Positions 49,826 through 63,075 of a DNA stretch of 64,000 bases are shown in pieces; within the stretch, counting starts at the first letter, position 1; each line of letters opens with the position of its first letter. The DNA lies in contig NW_006766883.1 of the NCBI RefSeq assembly GCF_000275845.1, positions 200,182-264,181 of the forward strand, written 5' to 3'. A program made the position numbers and the translations under genes. This DNA comes from Dichomitus squalens LYAD-421 SS1. Its lineage: Eukaryota > Basidiomycota > Agaricomycetes > Polyporales > Polyporaceae. Under the pieces are notes generated by a model. The model was not told the origin of the DNA, did no database searches, and worked only from the letters and a program-made list of their open reading frames with translations.

Positions 49826-51612
49826 TGCCTCCTAGATTGTCTTCGCAGAGATTCTTATCACTCAATTCACTCCACGCGACATGTCTATCTCCGCCAGTAG
49901 TCCACACTCGTTCTCTGGTCACTTGTCTCACTGCCAGGCAGTCATGTCATGGGAAGGGGCGACGACGGACTGCTGAACCTAGACCATCGGTAGGTTGCCT
50001 CTGAGATATCTGTAGACGTATACTTACCAACGCAGAGAGCCTTCCATGCATCGTCTCCGCGTCCAGCACCCAAGGACCCTTACCAGGTGTTGGGTGTCAA
50101 GAAAGATGCCTCTGCAGCCGATATCAAGAAGACTTATTTCGCGGTGCGTCCCGGTATCATATATGGTGTAGTGCTTGTTGTTGAACTTCCTGACAGCTTG
50201 CTCGGAAATTTCACCCTGACACGAACCCTGACAAGAACGCACAGGAGAAGTTTGTCGAGATACAGGAAGCTTATGACGTGCGTCTACTCCTCGGCATCTC
50301 CAGTTCTAGACTTTGATCTTCCGGCATTCACAGATACTGAAGGACGAGAAGAAGAGAGCCGAGTACGATAAGTATGGTGCAGCCTCGCAGCAACCTGGTT
50401 TCGACGCCAACGCATACGAGAATGCGCGCTCCGGCTTTGGAGCGTCTCCCTTTGGGTCCAGTTATCGAGGCTTTTCGGGCACGTTTGGTGGGGGCCGTGG
50501 AGGTTCCCCCGGGCATATTTTCGAAGAGCTGCTAGGCGCGTTCCAGGGCGCTGCTAGGCAGACTGAGCAAAACTTCTCGCGGGGCGGAGACATCGAGACC
50601 ACGGTTGGCGTCAGTTTCATGGAGGCATGCAAAGGTACCTCCAGGACGGTCAATATTACCCCAATCGTGCAGTGCGATACTTGCTCCGGAACCGGGCTCA
50701 AGAAGGGCGCCTCTCGTTCGACTTGTGGCTACTGCGGCGGCTCGGGTGTCAGGACATATGTGCTTGACAGTGGGTTCCACATGCAAACTACGTGCAACGC
50801 CTGTCAGGGTGCGGGTTCTGTTGTTCCTCCAGACAGTCAGTGTGGCCCTTGCTCTGGTATCGGCCATGTAAGGGTGAAGAAATCTGTCAAGGTCGACATC
50901 CCAGCAGGTGAGTAGCCCAGGCTTCTGTCGTCGTGCCGCGTCTAATTGGGATGTACTCGGCAGGTGTTGAGGACGGGATGACCCTGAGAGTACCAAGCCA
51001 AGGTGATGCTCCGCTAGACCGCCGCAGTCGACCAGGGGACCTGCTCGTCCGCATCAACGTCGCTTCATCGAAGGTCTTTAGGCGCCAGGGTGCCAACTTG
51101 TACCATGAAGCACGGATTCCAGTACATACTGCCCTTCTCGGCGGCAGGGTTCGGGTGCCTACCCTCGACGGGGAAGTCGACGTTCGTGTTCCCTCTGGGA
51201 CCCAGCCTGGTGAACAAATGGTGTTGAAAGGCCATGGTATAACCCCGACTTTTGGTCGCGGCCCAGGTGACCTGTTGGTCACGTTCAATGTCCAGTTACC
51301 AAGGTCTGTTGTTTCATCGGCCTGTCGCGCTTCGTGCTGACGACCCTTGATAGAGCGCTTACACCACGACAACGCGAAATCTTACAACAATACTCTGATG
51401 ACGTGGAGGGGAGGTCCACCAATAATAATTCACGTCAAGAGCCACCGCGATCCCCCTCCTCCGACGAAGCGACCTCGTCCAGCACTTCTGGTAGTCGGGT
51501 CTCGACTGGGCCGGGAACGTCTACAAACGGTACGGAATCTTCTCCATCTGTGCGCCCAGATGGCTGGGTGTCTCGTACTTTACAAGGAATGAGGAGACTC
51601 ATCGGTTTTTGA
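49826..51612 (+). CDS. MDJ1: mitochondrial type I DnaJ co-chaperone
   Basis: Partner of mitochondrial Hsp70 in protein folding after import. ATG at 49826 opens an Arg/Ser-rich, acid-free presequence (MPPRLSSQRFLSLNSLHATC), consistent with matrix targeting. An intron joins it to the J domain: DPYQVLGVKKDASAADIKKT, then LARKFHPDTNPDKNAQEKF with an intact HPD, and EIQEAYDILKDEKKRAEYDK. A Gly/Phe-rich region follows (FGASPFGSSYRGFSGTFGGG). Then come four zinc-binding CxxCxGxG repeats: CDTCSGTG, CGYCGGSG, CNACQGAG and CGPCSGIG. The substrate-binding domain contains VEDGMTLRVPSQGDA and VPSGTQPGEQMVLKGHG. A Ser/Thr-rich tail ends at the TGA at 51610. All type I hallmarks are intact. Confidence 0.93.
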
Positions 51613-52908
51613 TTTCCCATATACCGATATAATGTGATCCCCATCCGCGAACGTTGTGCAACTCGCGTTTGCAGATTCGGATGAGGGCGACCACCAGCGG
51701 AGACGAGACCAAGATCGCAAGAAAAGGGCGGCAACGGCATGACACCGCCGACTTTCGCTCTATACACTTCGGCAGATTACGACGGTCGGTTTACGGCTCT
51801 GCCAATAGCTGTCAACTTCAGTTCTCGTAGGCTATATTTTGGACTACTCTTTAGCACGTATTCTACTGATCAGGAAATGCGCTCGTGTGCGGGCCATGTG
51901 CGGGCCTCGAGGGGCTGCCGGCCATCTTGAGGGCCAATTTTGATCTGACATCCGTATCCGTTGTTCTGGTATGCAGCTTGCCCAAAGAGGGCTGCGTCAT
52001 TCGATGAGCGGAAGTGGAGAGGGCGTACGACTCGATTCGACTGGTCAGCGCACGAAATTTCTCATGGACTGAGAAAGAGCGCTCCGTGATTGATACACTG
52101 CATTCTGATTTCCCAACTTGATTAAACTGGCTGGAAGGCCTGGTGCTCACATCGTGTCGCATTGCGCTTCTTGTATATGCCCTGTCGAAGCGAGAGCTAA
52201 TATGACCGTTGGGAAACCTTCCTCAGGTGCTGGGGCTTGGATGGACAGAGAAGCAGGTTACCCAGAAAACTCTGAAAGCCCGATAACGCAGATTTCGATC
52301 ATGATTTGCACTTGCCATATTGGGAATGTGTTGCAGCGGAGTCAAACTCGGTTTGCCTCAGTGCTCACCGCTCAGACGTGCATTTGGTGACTCTTTCTGA
52401 GATTCCTACGTAAACCCCTGAGAGGCCTTCGGGCGAAGCGTCCGTCTCCCACTCTCCGAGCTTCTCTACACGCATGCAGGCTATCATGTCCGTTCCCTAC
52501 ATGACCCGTTCCTGGAGCCCAGATCCACGGTGCCGGACAAAGCAACCTTGACATCCCTAAACACGGCGCTACGTAGAGCTTCTCCAGATCTCCCTTCTTG
52601 ACCTCCTAGATCTCCGACAAAGAGGGTCCAAAGTACCTTCGAGATCCTTGGTACGACCTCAATAACTAGGCTCGGATTTCAAAGTTCACACAGGATATCG
52701 GTTCACAGGTTATGGCAATTTCTCGCTGATTTTTCAGCGTGGGGCAAGCGATACCCGTACCCTCCACGCAACTACATTACATAGTTGACACGTCAAACGA
52801 TTCATGAGATTCTTCGCTTCGTATAAAGCTGCTGCATGACCATGGCCTCCTCTCAGAACACATCTTGCAGCTTCCCGAGCCAATCGAGTATCTGCATCAG
52901 CCCTTGAC
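51613..52908. other. intergenic stretch before MFS gene
   Basis: About 1.3 kb without a supportable gene. The part next to 52908 is the likely MFS promoter. No repeats of note. Confidence 0.5.
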
Positions 52909-55588
52909 ATGACGCACAGTCTCGTCTACTCCACTCCCCACTCTGAAAAGGACAGCGTCTTGTCCGAGATCATCCCCACACCTTCGTCAACGAGGTGCTC
53001 ACCGCAGACGTCGATGTCCCGACTATCGTATGAGTCGTCACACTCCAGCGAATGCTCTACCCCGACTGTCGCCCCAATTCCTACTCCGAAAACATCATCG
53101 AGCGATACGCTTGTATCGTATGATGCACGCAAAACCTGGCAGCCGTCGACTACACGCCTTGTCGTAGCTCATGCGGGGTGAGTCCCTGAGCGCAGAATAT
53201 GGGCCAGAGTTCGCTGATCGTGATGCATACAGCGCTGCCTTAACTCTATTCCTCGCAACAACAGACGCGGTATGATCTTCATTCCCCAGTTCCCAGCTGT
53301 CCCGTCGGCTGACCCGGACCGACAGACCATCGTCTCCACAACTCTACCCACTATTACGAGCGAGTTCAACGCCAATCAGGCAGAGTACACTTGGGTATCG
53401 GTGACGTACATGCTCACCCAGACCGCATTCCAACCTCTGTATGGGAAACTCTCTGATCTCATTGGTCGAACGGTAAGTGTTTCTGTATAGACTCAGATGT
53501 ATGCCGTTCTGATGCGACGGCTTTTAGGCGGTTTTGTACGCCAGCATCTTGATTTTTGCCGTAGGCTCTGCGCTATGTGGTGCGGCACAGGTACGTCCTT
53601 GCACGCTTCATTGTGAGTCTGGCGGCCAGACAGCTGATATCTCCGCACGAATGCGGCGTAGAACATTACATGGTTGATACTTGCACGCGCCGTTGCTGGT
53701 GTCGGGGGCGGCGGTATCGTGTCCTTGGTCTGGACCATTACGTCAGAGATCGTCGACGTGCGCAAACAGGCCAAATGGTCACAAGCGCTCAGCGTTACTT
53801 GGGCTTGCTCAGCCGTCGCGGGCCCCCTCCTGGGCGGAGTCTTTTGCGGTGAGTTAAACCTGGGTGTGCGGCTATCTTTAAAGCGATTGCTTACAAGGCC
53901 GAGCAGAGAAGAGCGGTCCTCTGAACTGGAGATGGGCATGTAAGTCTTTGCAGAACAGGTGACACGTGCGTCACAGCTGATTTCATTTCCAATAGTCTAC
54001 ATGAATCTTCCCATATGCGCATTCTCCTTCATGATCCTATGGCTCTCTTTGCGCAACATATACGATGGTCGTACCCCGATTGTCTCATGGAGCCATTTCG
54101 GGAGAACGTTCGACTTCATAGGACTGTAGGTTACGACTTCAGGCTACCGGATCAGACGCCCCTGATCCGTTGTTTGAACAGGCTCCTCTTCATGAGCGGA
54201 AGCAGCTGCATTGTGATCGGCTTTAATTTCGCTACCCAGAACGGCTGTACGTCTTGCTTCCCCTTTGTGTATATGACTTGATTTGACTGGGGAATCACAG
54301 GGATCGCCCCGTCGACACTCGCGTTGATCGTCACTGGTATCGTGGTCCTAGTTCTGGGCGCCATCTACGAAGTCCGTACGAAACGCGACGCACTCTTTCC
54401 CCCAATTGCTTTCAAGGATCGTACGATTGGTATGTGCGCGGTTCGGGTGATTCTGGTAAGCGCTCGCTCACTTCATCACAGTCATCATCCTTGCCGTAAC
54501 GTTCCTCCACAACTTGGCATTCAATGCCGGGACGTTCTATCTGGCTCTCTACTTCCAGGCAGGTGCCTTCCTCCCGGTTTTAGTCGTCTGATCGCTGATC
54601 AGCGCGCAGGCCGTAAATGGACTGTCCCCCTTCGAGGCGGGGATGACCATGCTGCCATACTCGCTTGGATCCTCGCTTGCTTCGATGCCGAGTGAGTTGA
54701 GCTCGTCTCTCAGACGCTTACTCAATGTTGACACCTCCGGCCTATCCAGCTGCCTGGCTCATCGGGTACTGTCAACGGCGCAGTCTCGACACCGCTTGTC
54801 AGAAGTACATCATTTGCACAGGCCTCGCCCTGTCGTCGACCGGCTTCGGTACGAATCTCCATTGTTTACGTCGCCAGCTCCCTGGGCACTGATGACTCTG
54901 TAGGTCTTATGATGCTGCTCTCTGAGACTAGCCCGAGGAGCACTCAGATCGCGTTCCCACTGATTGCCGGCGTGGGTTTGGGCATGCTCTTCCACGCGCC
55001 GTATCAGGTCTTTACGCGTGCGTTACGGCGTCAAGAGGTCGCGTCAGGGACGAGTGCGTTTTTTCTCGTCCGATTCACAGGCGCGACGGTGGGCCTCGTA
55101 AGTTTTTGCGCTTCCACTGGAACGTCCGCCACCGCTCATGCAAGGTACCATCAGGCCGTCGCGGGGGCCGTCTTTTTGGGTCGGCTACGTACCACGCTGC
55201 CTGCTGGCGTCGACGCGCAAGTCGTTCTCGAATCGGTTGACATCCTCAGGTCCCGCAGCGAATGGCCAGAAATCCTACACGCATTGTCGCTCGCGACTAA
55301 GGTGTGGATTCCGGCTTTCCGAGAGACACTGTTTGACTGAATTGCATTTTGGCGTATGCTGTACAGGCCATCTGGACCGTCTGTTGTCCATGCCTTGGCG
55401 TGGCTCTGCTGGTCGGTGTCTTTACTCGCATTTCTTACGCAATAGCTCAGTACGCTGACCGCTTGGCCGGCCAGATCTCTATGTTCACACGTAAAATCTT
55501 CCTCGACCAGACCGCGGCTCGAGAGCAGGAAAAGTCACCCGGCACACTGGCAGAGAAGCCGCCCGTTATGGCGTTGGAAGGAGCGTGA
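52909..55588 (+). CDS. major facilitator superfamily exporter, DHA2/14-TM type
   Basis: Probable proton antiporter for drugs or toxic metabolites in the plasma membrane. ATG at 52909 gives a Ser/Thr-rich cytosolic N terminus of about 90 residues. TM1 carries LFLATTDATIVSTTLPTI, the variant of the DHA motif D-x-T-I-V-x-x-x-L-P. Then VSVTYMLTQTAFQPLYGKLS with the loop motif GKLSDLIGR, and ILARAVAGVGGGGIVSLVWT, a motif-C-like Gly-rich helix. SVTWACSAVAGPLLGGVF, GPLNWRWAFYMNLPI and FLHNLAFNAGTFYLALYFQA follow. Later helices include IAFPLIAGVGLGMLFHAPYQ and ATVGLAVAGAVFLGRL. The C-terminal tail ends VMALEGA at the TGA at 55586. About a dozen introns interrupt the gene. Substrate unknown; there is no adjacent biosynthetic cluster. 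Confidence 0.9.
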
Positions 55589-57544
55589 ACATCTGAGCCA
55601 TCGGAATGGGTTAGTACGCCTCGTGTCGCATTGATTCAGTGCTTGACTCCTGCATCTTCTTGGTATCCTTATTGCCCTTCTCCAATGCTTTCACGGACGC
55701 TTTCACATCCATGCGATATAGAGTTGTGCAGTAGATACCAAAAAAAACAGAACGTCGTGTACTCTACCTTTCACATGATGTGTCGTAAGGATTGAGGGGT
55801 CGATCATAGAAGGTAAAACTTAGACTAGCTTGGGGATAGCTTGGGGAAAAACTCGTAGATCATGACCGAACCCTTCCTAGCCGATCCGTCGTAATGCAGG
55901 GCAACGAAGTGCGGAGTTCTTGATCGGTGCTGCAGAGGGGTCCGGAACAACGGGACGAAGCCGCGAACACGTATTGAACTTCGAGACGTCGACGTCGCAT
56001 AATCCCCATGAGGCTACGGACTGTCCAACCAACGCTTGCGAAGCTTTAGGCATAATCGTTGCGTACGCTTCCGCGAAAGCCATGCTGCATGACATGCGTC
56101 AGGGGGGGGCAGGAAGCCGGCGAAGTTCGTCCTCGTGAGTTGCTGAGGAGACGGCCAATAGTGGCGGATAGGGGTCTGGGGGCTCAAGTGTGGTCCAGAC
56201 TCTTTGAGAACCAAATACGTGGCGGCGGACTGAATAGTGCGAGATACTTCGCGAGATTGGCATCGAGATTAGGTTCGAATGAGAGAGCAGGATATTGCGA
56301 ACGCCACGAGCATCTCGCAGGCGACCGCGGAGACAAGGAGCGTCAACCCGGTGCTTAGACACTGTTTCGATCATGCGCGCACAACCCTCGTTCGGGGCCT
56401 TTGAGAAGGCGAGAACGAGCGGAGTGTGGGGAGAAAGCGTACAAGCACGCAACGGTGTCTTGGAAGTTCCCCTCATGGCAGTTGCATTTAAGTTGACGAT
56501 GTACTGCAACGAGGATGGATGTAGGTACGGGTTTTGACGAGGAACTGCAGCGCCATCGGCTTGGTACACATGGGATATGGCTCGAAAGGCCGGGGCAGAG
56601 TAAAGGTCTGGACTGGGTCTGCTCAATCTGGTAAAACAGCCTCGGGTAGGCCGTTAGTCTAAGACGGATGTTGCGGGACGTGGTGGGCCGACCTTACGAC
56701 ATGACGACGTGGAGGGAGAATCGGAAGGTGGAGAAACACCGAATGGCAGCTCACTGCACGGTTCGCACATGACCTTCCGGGAGATGGCTGGTGCGGTTTG
56801 AAGGACTGCTCTCAGCGAGGACGATGTGGGAGAAGAATCTGACCTACACCGCGTCCTGCTCTGATGACTGGATCTGGGCTGCTTGCATTGGAAGCAATAT
56901 GAGTGCGTAGAACTTCGAGAACGGGCAACAGGTGCCGACGTCGAGAAGAGCGGTTCATATGATGGCTGGTGTCATGGTATATGAAGTCCGCATAACGCTC
57001 CTTGCAAGCATTAGCAAAGGACCCATTCTTCCATCTGGAAGTCAAGATAGCCGTTCGGGGTGCTCGCAATCGGGTAGAATGACCGTCGGGAAGCCTGGGA
57101 TGACGCACCGTGCGGCGATAGAGATTCTTGATAATAGTCCCCCCACAGAGCTTGAACACTCCGATCCTATGTGAGGTGGTGGGCTGGCATGGTCAGACGG
57201 TGCACGTAAGACTGGTCCCGGACGGCTATTCATGCATCCGGAGGAGCAGAAGGCTGAGTTCAGACGATGGGGTCGGATGAGGCAGGATGACTTCGGGAGA
57301 CTGGGGTAAGTCGGGCGATAAGTGGGGATATCGGCCAGATAAGGCGGATAAATGGAACGGCTAAGCTCGTGATAAGCAGGATCGGGAACGTTCCCACGGG
57401 ATGTGGTGAGAGCATTGGTCAAGCATTGCTCCACCTCTCTTCCTCATACCAGCTCGTGTGACTCTCATCTGCGCCTCCTCCCGAGCTTGTCCACACCCAA
57501 CGCCATCCATTCTGCTCTCTAGACTGCAAGGTATTTTTTGTCTT
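55589..57544. other. unresolved interval
   Basis: About 2 kb between the MFS and choline-kinase genes. The minus strand has partial open frames (55877-56095, 56099-56626, 57042-57434) with phrases such as IVNLNATAMRGTSKTPLRAC that faintly recall ankyrin units, but I could not build a coherent spliced gene. The plus-strand promoter of the kinase lies at the right end. Confidence 0.35.
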
Positions 57545-59391
57545 ATGGCTTTGGCTCCGTCCAAACCCCGCACGAGGGCCCTTTCCGCATACAGCAAGCT
57601 TCTCAACATATTTCGCGAAGCTCGCATCGTGCTCCGGCCAAACCAACAGTCAATGTCACCCACCGTCGGCCCTGACCTCGCGTCTCCGTCAATTGTTGGC
57701 TCAATCGGGCCCACTGGGGTCGCCTTCAGCAGGTCATCCACGGGCTCCTCACGTACACTACCCGATAGTGCCTCAATTAGCTCATTACCCACCTACTCCT
57801 CCTCGTCCCTCTCTATTCCATTCGAAGACGGTGATATCGATATTGTCAGGGTTGAAGGACTGCGACATGCAGCGCTGAGGTTAGAGGCTCGGTGAGTATA
57901 TAACGTACTTCGTATCACAGCTCCCCTAGGGAGGCCCGCCGGCGAGCTGACCACTTGTGGGACAGGACGGGGAGGGTATCTTGGTCTGACGTTCGCGTAA
58001 CTCGTGTCCTTTCGTGTATGCTGATATGCCCTTTTCTAGACGCTACAAGACTGCACCTTTTGCAGAGCAACTCCTCGAAATTCTCCGCTCCATCCGCGCT
58101 CCATCTTGGTCTGACCCGGTCATCGTCTCGAGCAAGGTCAGCATTCAGAAGGTATCGGGCTCTTTGACGAATGCTGTCTTTTTCGTGTCGTGTCCGTCGG
58201 TGCCCAAGGCGCGCATTGTCTTGCTGCGTGTGTACGGACCATCATCCGGCAACCTCATTTCACGCCCGCACGAACTGCACACCCTCCACGTGTTATCCTC
58301 GGAGTACCGCATTGGCCCTCGTGTTTATGGCACATTCGAAAATGGGCGTATAGAGGAGTACTTTGACTCCACTGCCTTGACGGCCAACGACCTGCGCGAC
58401 CCTGAGATAAGTTCCTGGATCGGCGCTCGGATGGCTGAGCTGCATGGCGTAGACATTGACGCTGTCACCTACGGCGCTCAGCCTGCTGACGGCCCCGAAA
58501 GAGGCAACCAGCTCGGTGTTCACAAGAACGTCAAGGCTTGGCTCCCCTCTGCACGAGAGGTGCTAGAACTGCCGGGAGCTCCAGAGGAAGTTCGCAAGAG
58601 CCTTGACTTGGACCGTTTTGAGCGGGAATGGCAACTCTACGCCCAGTGGTTGCATCAGAAAGAGAAGACCAGTGGCGCCAGTCGACGAGTGTTCGCGCAC
58701 AATGACGCGCAGTACGGCAACCTGCTGCGTTTGCGAACGCTGAAGGAAGGCTTACCTGCACATCGCCAGGTGAGCGGAGCTATCACTGCAACTTCCGCGA
58801 AGCAGCTAGCTGACCGCACCCGTTCTCCCCCTTCTTTGCCTCATGTTGTGGCTACCGCTCGCTTAACTGCACCCTCGCACATGGGTCTCCGCACTAAATT
58901 ACTTGTCCGACGGTCGGCAACAGATCATCGTCGTCGATTTCGAGTACGCAGCCCCCAACCCCGCCGCATTTGACCTAGCGAACCACTTCCACGAATGGAC
59001 CGCGAACTATCACGGGAACACTCCTCACATCCTCGACCCTTCGCGGTACCCCTCCGCGGAGGAACGCCGGAACTTCTACCGCGCGTACCTCACCCACGCC
59101 GACCGCCACATCGACGCGCCAGCGTCAGCACCTATCCCCGCGGTCGTCTCAGATGTGTCCGACGACGCGCTTGCGGCGAAGATGGAGAAGCTCGAGGAGC
59201 ACGTCCGCGCCTGGAACCCAGCGTCGCACGGCATGTGGGCCATCTGGGGCGTCGTGCAGGCTCGCGAGCTTGTGGAAGGGAAGGATGGCGAACCCGAGTT
59301 CGACTACCTCGGCTACGCGCAATGCCGCATGGACGGCTTCCGTCGCGAGTTGCGCGCGCTGGGCATCCCAGGGCTTGAGCAGCTGCCGTAA
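57545..59391 (+). CDS. choline/ethanolamine kinase
   Basis: First step of the CDP-choline/CDP-ethanolamine (Kennedy) pathway for phospholipids, cytosolic. An N-terminal Ser/Pro-rich region (about 110 residues, start ATG at 57545) is followed after an intron by the kinase domain. VSGSLTNAVFFVSCPS (a phosphate-binding loop-like segment) leads to ARIVLLRVYGPSSGNLISRP and ELHTLHVLSSEYRIGPRVYG. The catalytic Brenner motif is FAHNDAQYGNLL. After the next intron comes VVDFEYAAPNPAAFDLANHF, the DFE magnesium-binding motif. The C terminus has MWAIWGVVQARELVEGKDGE and ends LEQLP at the TAA at 59389. The true start could also be the ATG giving MSPTVGPDL at about 57653. Choline versus ethanolamine preference cannot be told from sequence. 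Confidence 0.9.
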
Positions 59392-60398
59392 TCGTCCCGC
59401 GAAATTTTTAGCCCTTTGCCCCCCTACGCCTTGCCTGCGCCTTCTCCCTACTGGAACGTTTCCAAGCTCACCATTTCCTCTTCCCCGAAAGCCCCTTGTG
59501 CACCACGTGCCACATCTGTTTCATCCCAAGCGTCTCGCTTCGTCAATCATGCCGTGAAGCTTCCGATGAGCGGTTTCTGTGGCCGAGGAACGTCAGTCGA
59601 GCCCCCATCTCAGCGTCGTGGCGTCGTTCAGGCTAGACATTCCACAAACCCTCCATCTGAAGCCGTAGAGTATGCTATAGCACGCTTCTACTGTACAGCC
59701 GTCCTACGCTATCGTATACCATGGGTTGTCAGACGCCGCGCTCTCCGAATACACGATCTGTAGATTTTGTCACGTATCTAATTCTACGCATGTACATGGT
59801 CGCAATATACTACAATTTGGGAACGATTCATATTGCCTCTCTTCAGCACGATTTCCTCATGCTCTCTGCAAGGAAGTGACGCATTGGGCTTCGACAACGG
59901 CTATGAGCCGGCATGAGCGGGAGCAGCGAGGGAGGCATAAGCGTGATGTATTAATGTCATAAGATAACATGTGCGGGAGACGTCGACGATTGGTGAGGAT
60001 GTGGAGGGGGTGAGTATGGTGAGCTATCCAGATTGTCAAGACAGGAATAAGTCAAACTTGCTTCGACGAGATGAGCACGGGGACAGTGAAGCTGAGCGAC
60101 GAGACGAGGAGCGGGAAGGCAAAACAAGGACTACAGGAAAACATAAGCAACGGACGGCGATCGTGAGTAAGGGAGAGAGGGGGAATGGGGGTAGCAGTGG
60201 TATGTCCAGCGGGTCCGCATCCGCATCTAGAGTATCATGAGCACCGAAAGCACCATCGACGGTTCCAAGACAGATCGGCCCGCCCAAGAGGCAGACATGC
60301 ATGCAGGGAAGGTGTCGAGCACCAACGTCGCTCCGAGACCACGCGGCGGCGTTGACCAGCAGGCCCCTGCCGCCCGGAGACGTCGGACGTCCGCAAGC
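59392..60398. other. intergenic, converging 3' ends
   Basis: About 1 kb between the choline kinase and CCCH protein stops. No supportable gene. A plus-strand frame at 59971-60240 is Glu/Arg/Lys-rich but has no motif and lies on repetitive purine-rich sequence. Confidence 0.5.
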
Positions 60399-63075
60399 CT
60401 ACGCCCAGTTTTTCTCCGACAGGCGCGACGAGCCTACGTTGTAGTCCGCCCACGGCGAGTTCGTCTTGAGCTCGTTGCCGGGAATTGACGAGAGCGGATA
60501 TGCGGTGAGGTGGCTAGTCGCCCGGGTCGCGGTCGCCCAGTTGCCCGCGCTTCCAGAGCGCTGGTGCGCGTTGATCCTCGAGACCTTCGGGGGCTCGGGT
60601 GACCCGTTGAGCTGTGCAGCGGAGGGGGTCGCGGTGGTAGGGGTATTAGATACGCTGCTCAGGTCGAGCTGGATGTCGCCCCCGTTGAACGAGTGGCGCA
60701 CATTGGGGTTCACTGCAGTCTTCGGGCCGCCACGCTGCACGCCGGCGAAGTTTTTGAGCCACATGTCGTCCAGAACCAGGTGCGTACGGCATGCACTTAC
60801 CTGCGAGCCCACGATCTCCAATCTAGAACTCGTGTGCCTTCCGAAATCGGGGCCGGCGGTCACAGGGCCCGGGGACCGTGCAGTCGTATCCTCCCCAGAC
60901 GACATCAGGATGCCGTTGTGAGCGAACGTCGGGAACGCAGACTTGTTTTGCTGTTTCGAGATCGACACATCCGTCACGTTCGTGTTGACGCGCAAGCCAT
61001 CGGGCCGGCCGCCAGACTGGAACCCTGCTGAAGGCGGAGTCGTGCTGATGCTGCCCGACCCGGAATTCATGCCGCTCTCCTGCGTGCGTTTCGCAGATAT
61101 GCGCGCCAACAGAGAGCTCGAGACCTCGTTGGGGTCGCTGTTAGTGCTCGACGAACGAGCGCGGCCGTCTGGGTTGGCCGGAGGGGGAACACCGTCGGCA
61201 CCAGGAGGGCCACCAGAAGCAGGAAGCTCTGTATGGATGAAGCAGCATCTCTTGCCATAAGGACAGGAGCCGGACACCCAGAACGTCTGCGATAAGGCGG
61301 AAGTCAGTAATAGAGTTATACAACGGTCGCGCTGCGGATGAAAACACGCACCCTGCATATCTCGGTCTTATACTGTGGAACGATACAGAAGGTGGGGTCA
61401 GAACATCTCCTGAATGGACGTACGACGAAACGCTGGGAACAGGAACAAACCTTGGGGTGCCGTTGAACCTTGCGGAGCTCCTCTTCACCGTGGGCGAATT
61501 GGCACTTGGCCCCATATCGGCAGGTACCCTTCTCCTCCCAGCTCCTGCACAACTCCGTCTTGTACAACCCCAGCTTGCGGTTGTTAGCGCTTGGGCCGTT
61601 CCCCGGGTTGGTGTTGGTATGCGACGACCCAGTGTTGTTCATAGCAACGCCCTGAGCACCGAGGGGAACGCCGTACGCGCCGGTATACTGAGCCTGCAAT
61701 TGCGCCATCATCTGCGCGGCCGCGAGCTCGGGCGAGGGGTACGGCTCGGCTCCAGGGGCACCGTAGAACTGGTTGCTGAACATCGGCAAGGCCGAAGGCC
61801 CCATCGCCGGGTACATCTGCCCAGCGGCGAACGCATTGTTGAGCAAAGCAAGAGTTGCAGGATCACGGAGAGAGGCAGGATCCGAAGCAGAATGTTGGTG
61901 AGTACGCTGGAAGACGCCAGATTGTTGCTGAAGACGTGCCATCGTAGGGTTGTCGAGAGGCGGCGTGGGCAACATCATGTTGTACAGCTCCTGCTGAGAG
62001 TTGGCCATGGGCGGCATCGCGCCAGGATGTACTGGGGCGGGGTAGCCCCCGAAATTCGTAGGGCTGGGAACGACCGGTGGGATCGCGGGGTTGAAGCCTC
62101 GAGGTTGTTGACGATAGGGTATGTTCGTGACCACGTTCGGTGGCCGTCCGTGGACGAATGCGGGTGGGGCGCCAACTGGAACGTTCGGAGGCACAGGGTT
62201 GAACTGACGCTGCTGACCCTGGAAATCCGCCGGCAAGTCCTCCTGCGATCGCGTGAGGGCTTGTCCTGGAAATTGCTGCTCAGACAGACGCGACGGGGCA
62301 CCATTATGCGAGGCCAAGAGCGAAGGGTACGTTGGCTGCTCGGCCTGTCTCTCTGGAGTGCCATGAGGAGACGACCACGTGTCCGTGTTTCCGGGGCTTC
62401 CTCCCGCCTGTTGCAGCCGCACGAGATCTGTGCTGGACAGGCCGCCGCTGTAGGAATGTGGGCGGTTCCGCGATTCACCAACGGCGCCTACTTTGAGTGG
62501 GGTCACGGGCGGAGCGCGCAAATTCTGGCTGGCAGATGATGATGCGGATGCATGGGAGCCGGTCGTGTCTGCGGACGACTCGCGCGAGTGCGATACAATG
62601 CCAGTCTGAGCCAAGTGATTAGTTGAGGCGGAGTCCAGACTCGTCTGCGACGCTGTGTCTAACGGGGATTCCTGAAGAGACACAGCTGCGGGAGACGCGT
62701 TTCTCAAGAGTGAAGAAGTGCGAACCTGCGCTGCGGCCCCGTCACCGCCGATCTGAAGCTTGGCGATCTCATCCACCAGGCCCCATTCTGCGTTGTCCAC
62801 TAGCTGACCATTTGAATCGAGTCGCCAATGTCCCTGGCCATTTGGCGCTTGGATCGCGTCTGCTGCGTAAGGCTGTCATGGAGCGGCCGAGGAGCACGAG
62901 TCAGATGAATTGACATACCCTTGACGAGACCAGAGTTGGGGGTTCTACGGGCGGACATGGTAGACGGTAACATGTACACAGAACTGAATCGAGGAACAGG
63001 CTTTTTGATGATAGGCACGTCGTGAATAGAGAAGTTCGTTGTGTCGAGGAAGGGAGTCGTAACTGTTTCGTACAT
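60399..63075 (-). CDS. tandem CCCH zinc-finger RNA-binding protein (TIS11/Cth type)
   Basis: Likely binds AU-rich elements and promotes mRNA decay, as for tristetraprolin and yeast Cth1/Cth2. The first in-frame ATG is at 63075. [13 protein letters not shown] (ATG at 62958) with a better context is an equally likely start. An intron removes 57 bases so that [20 protein letters not shown] and [19 protein letters not shown] join. A long Gln/Pro/Ser-rich region precedes [20 protein letters not shown]. Both fingers are Cx8Cx5Cx3H ([20 protein letters not shown] and [20 protein letters not shown]), 18 residues apart and each led by YKTE(L/I)C, the hallmark of this family. The second lead-in, YKTEICR, is a 21-base exon (61352-61372). 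A Ser/Pro-rich tail ends at the TAG at 60399. Confidence 0.9.

Noticed and set aside
59971..60302. Acidic/basic open frames on both strands
   Set aside because: Produced by purine-rich low-complexity DNA between two 3' ends; no motif.
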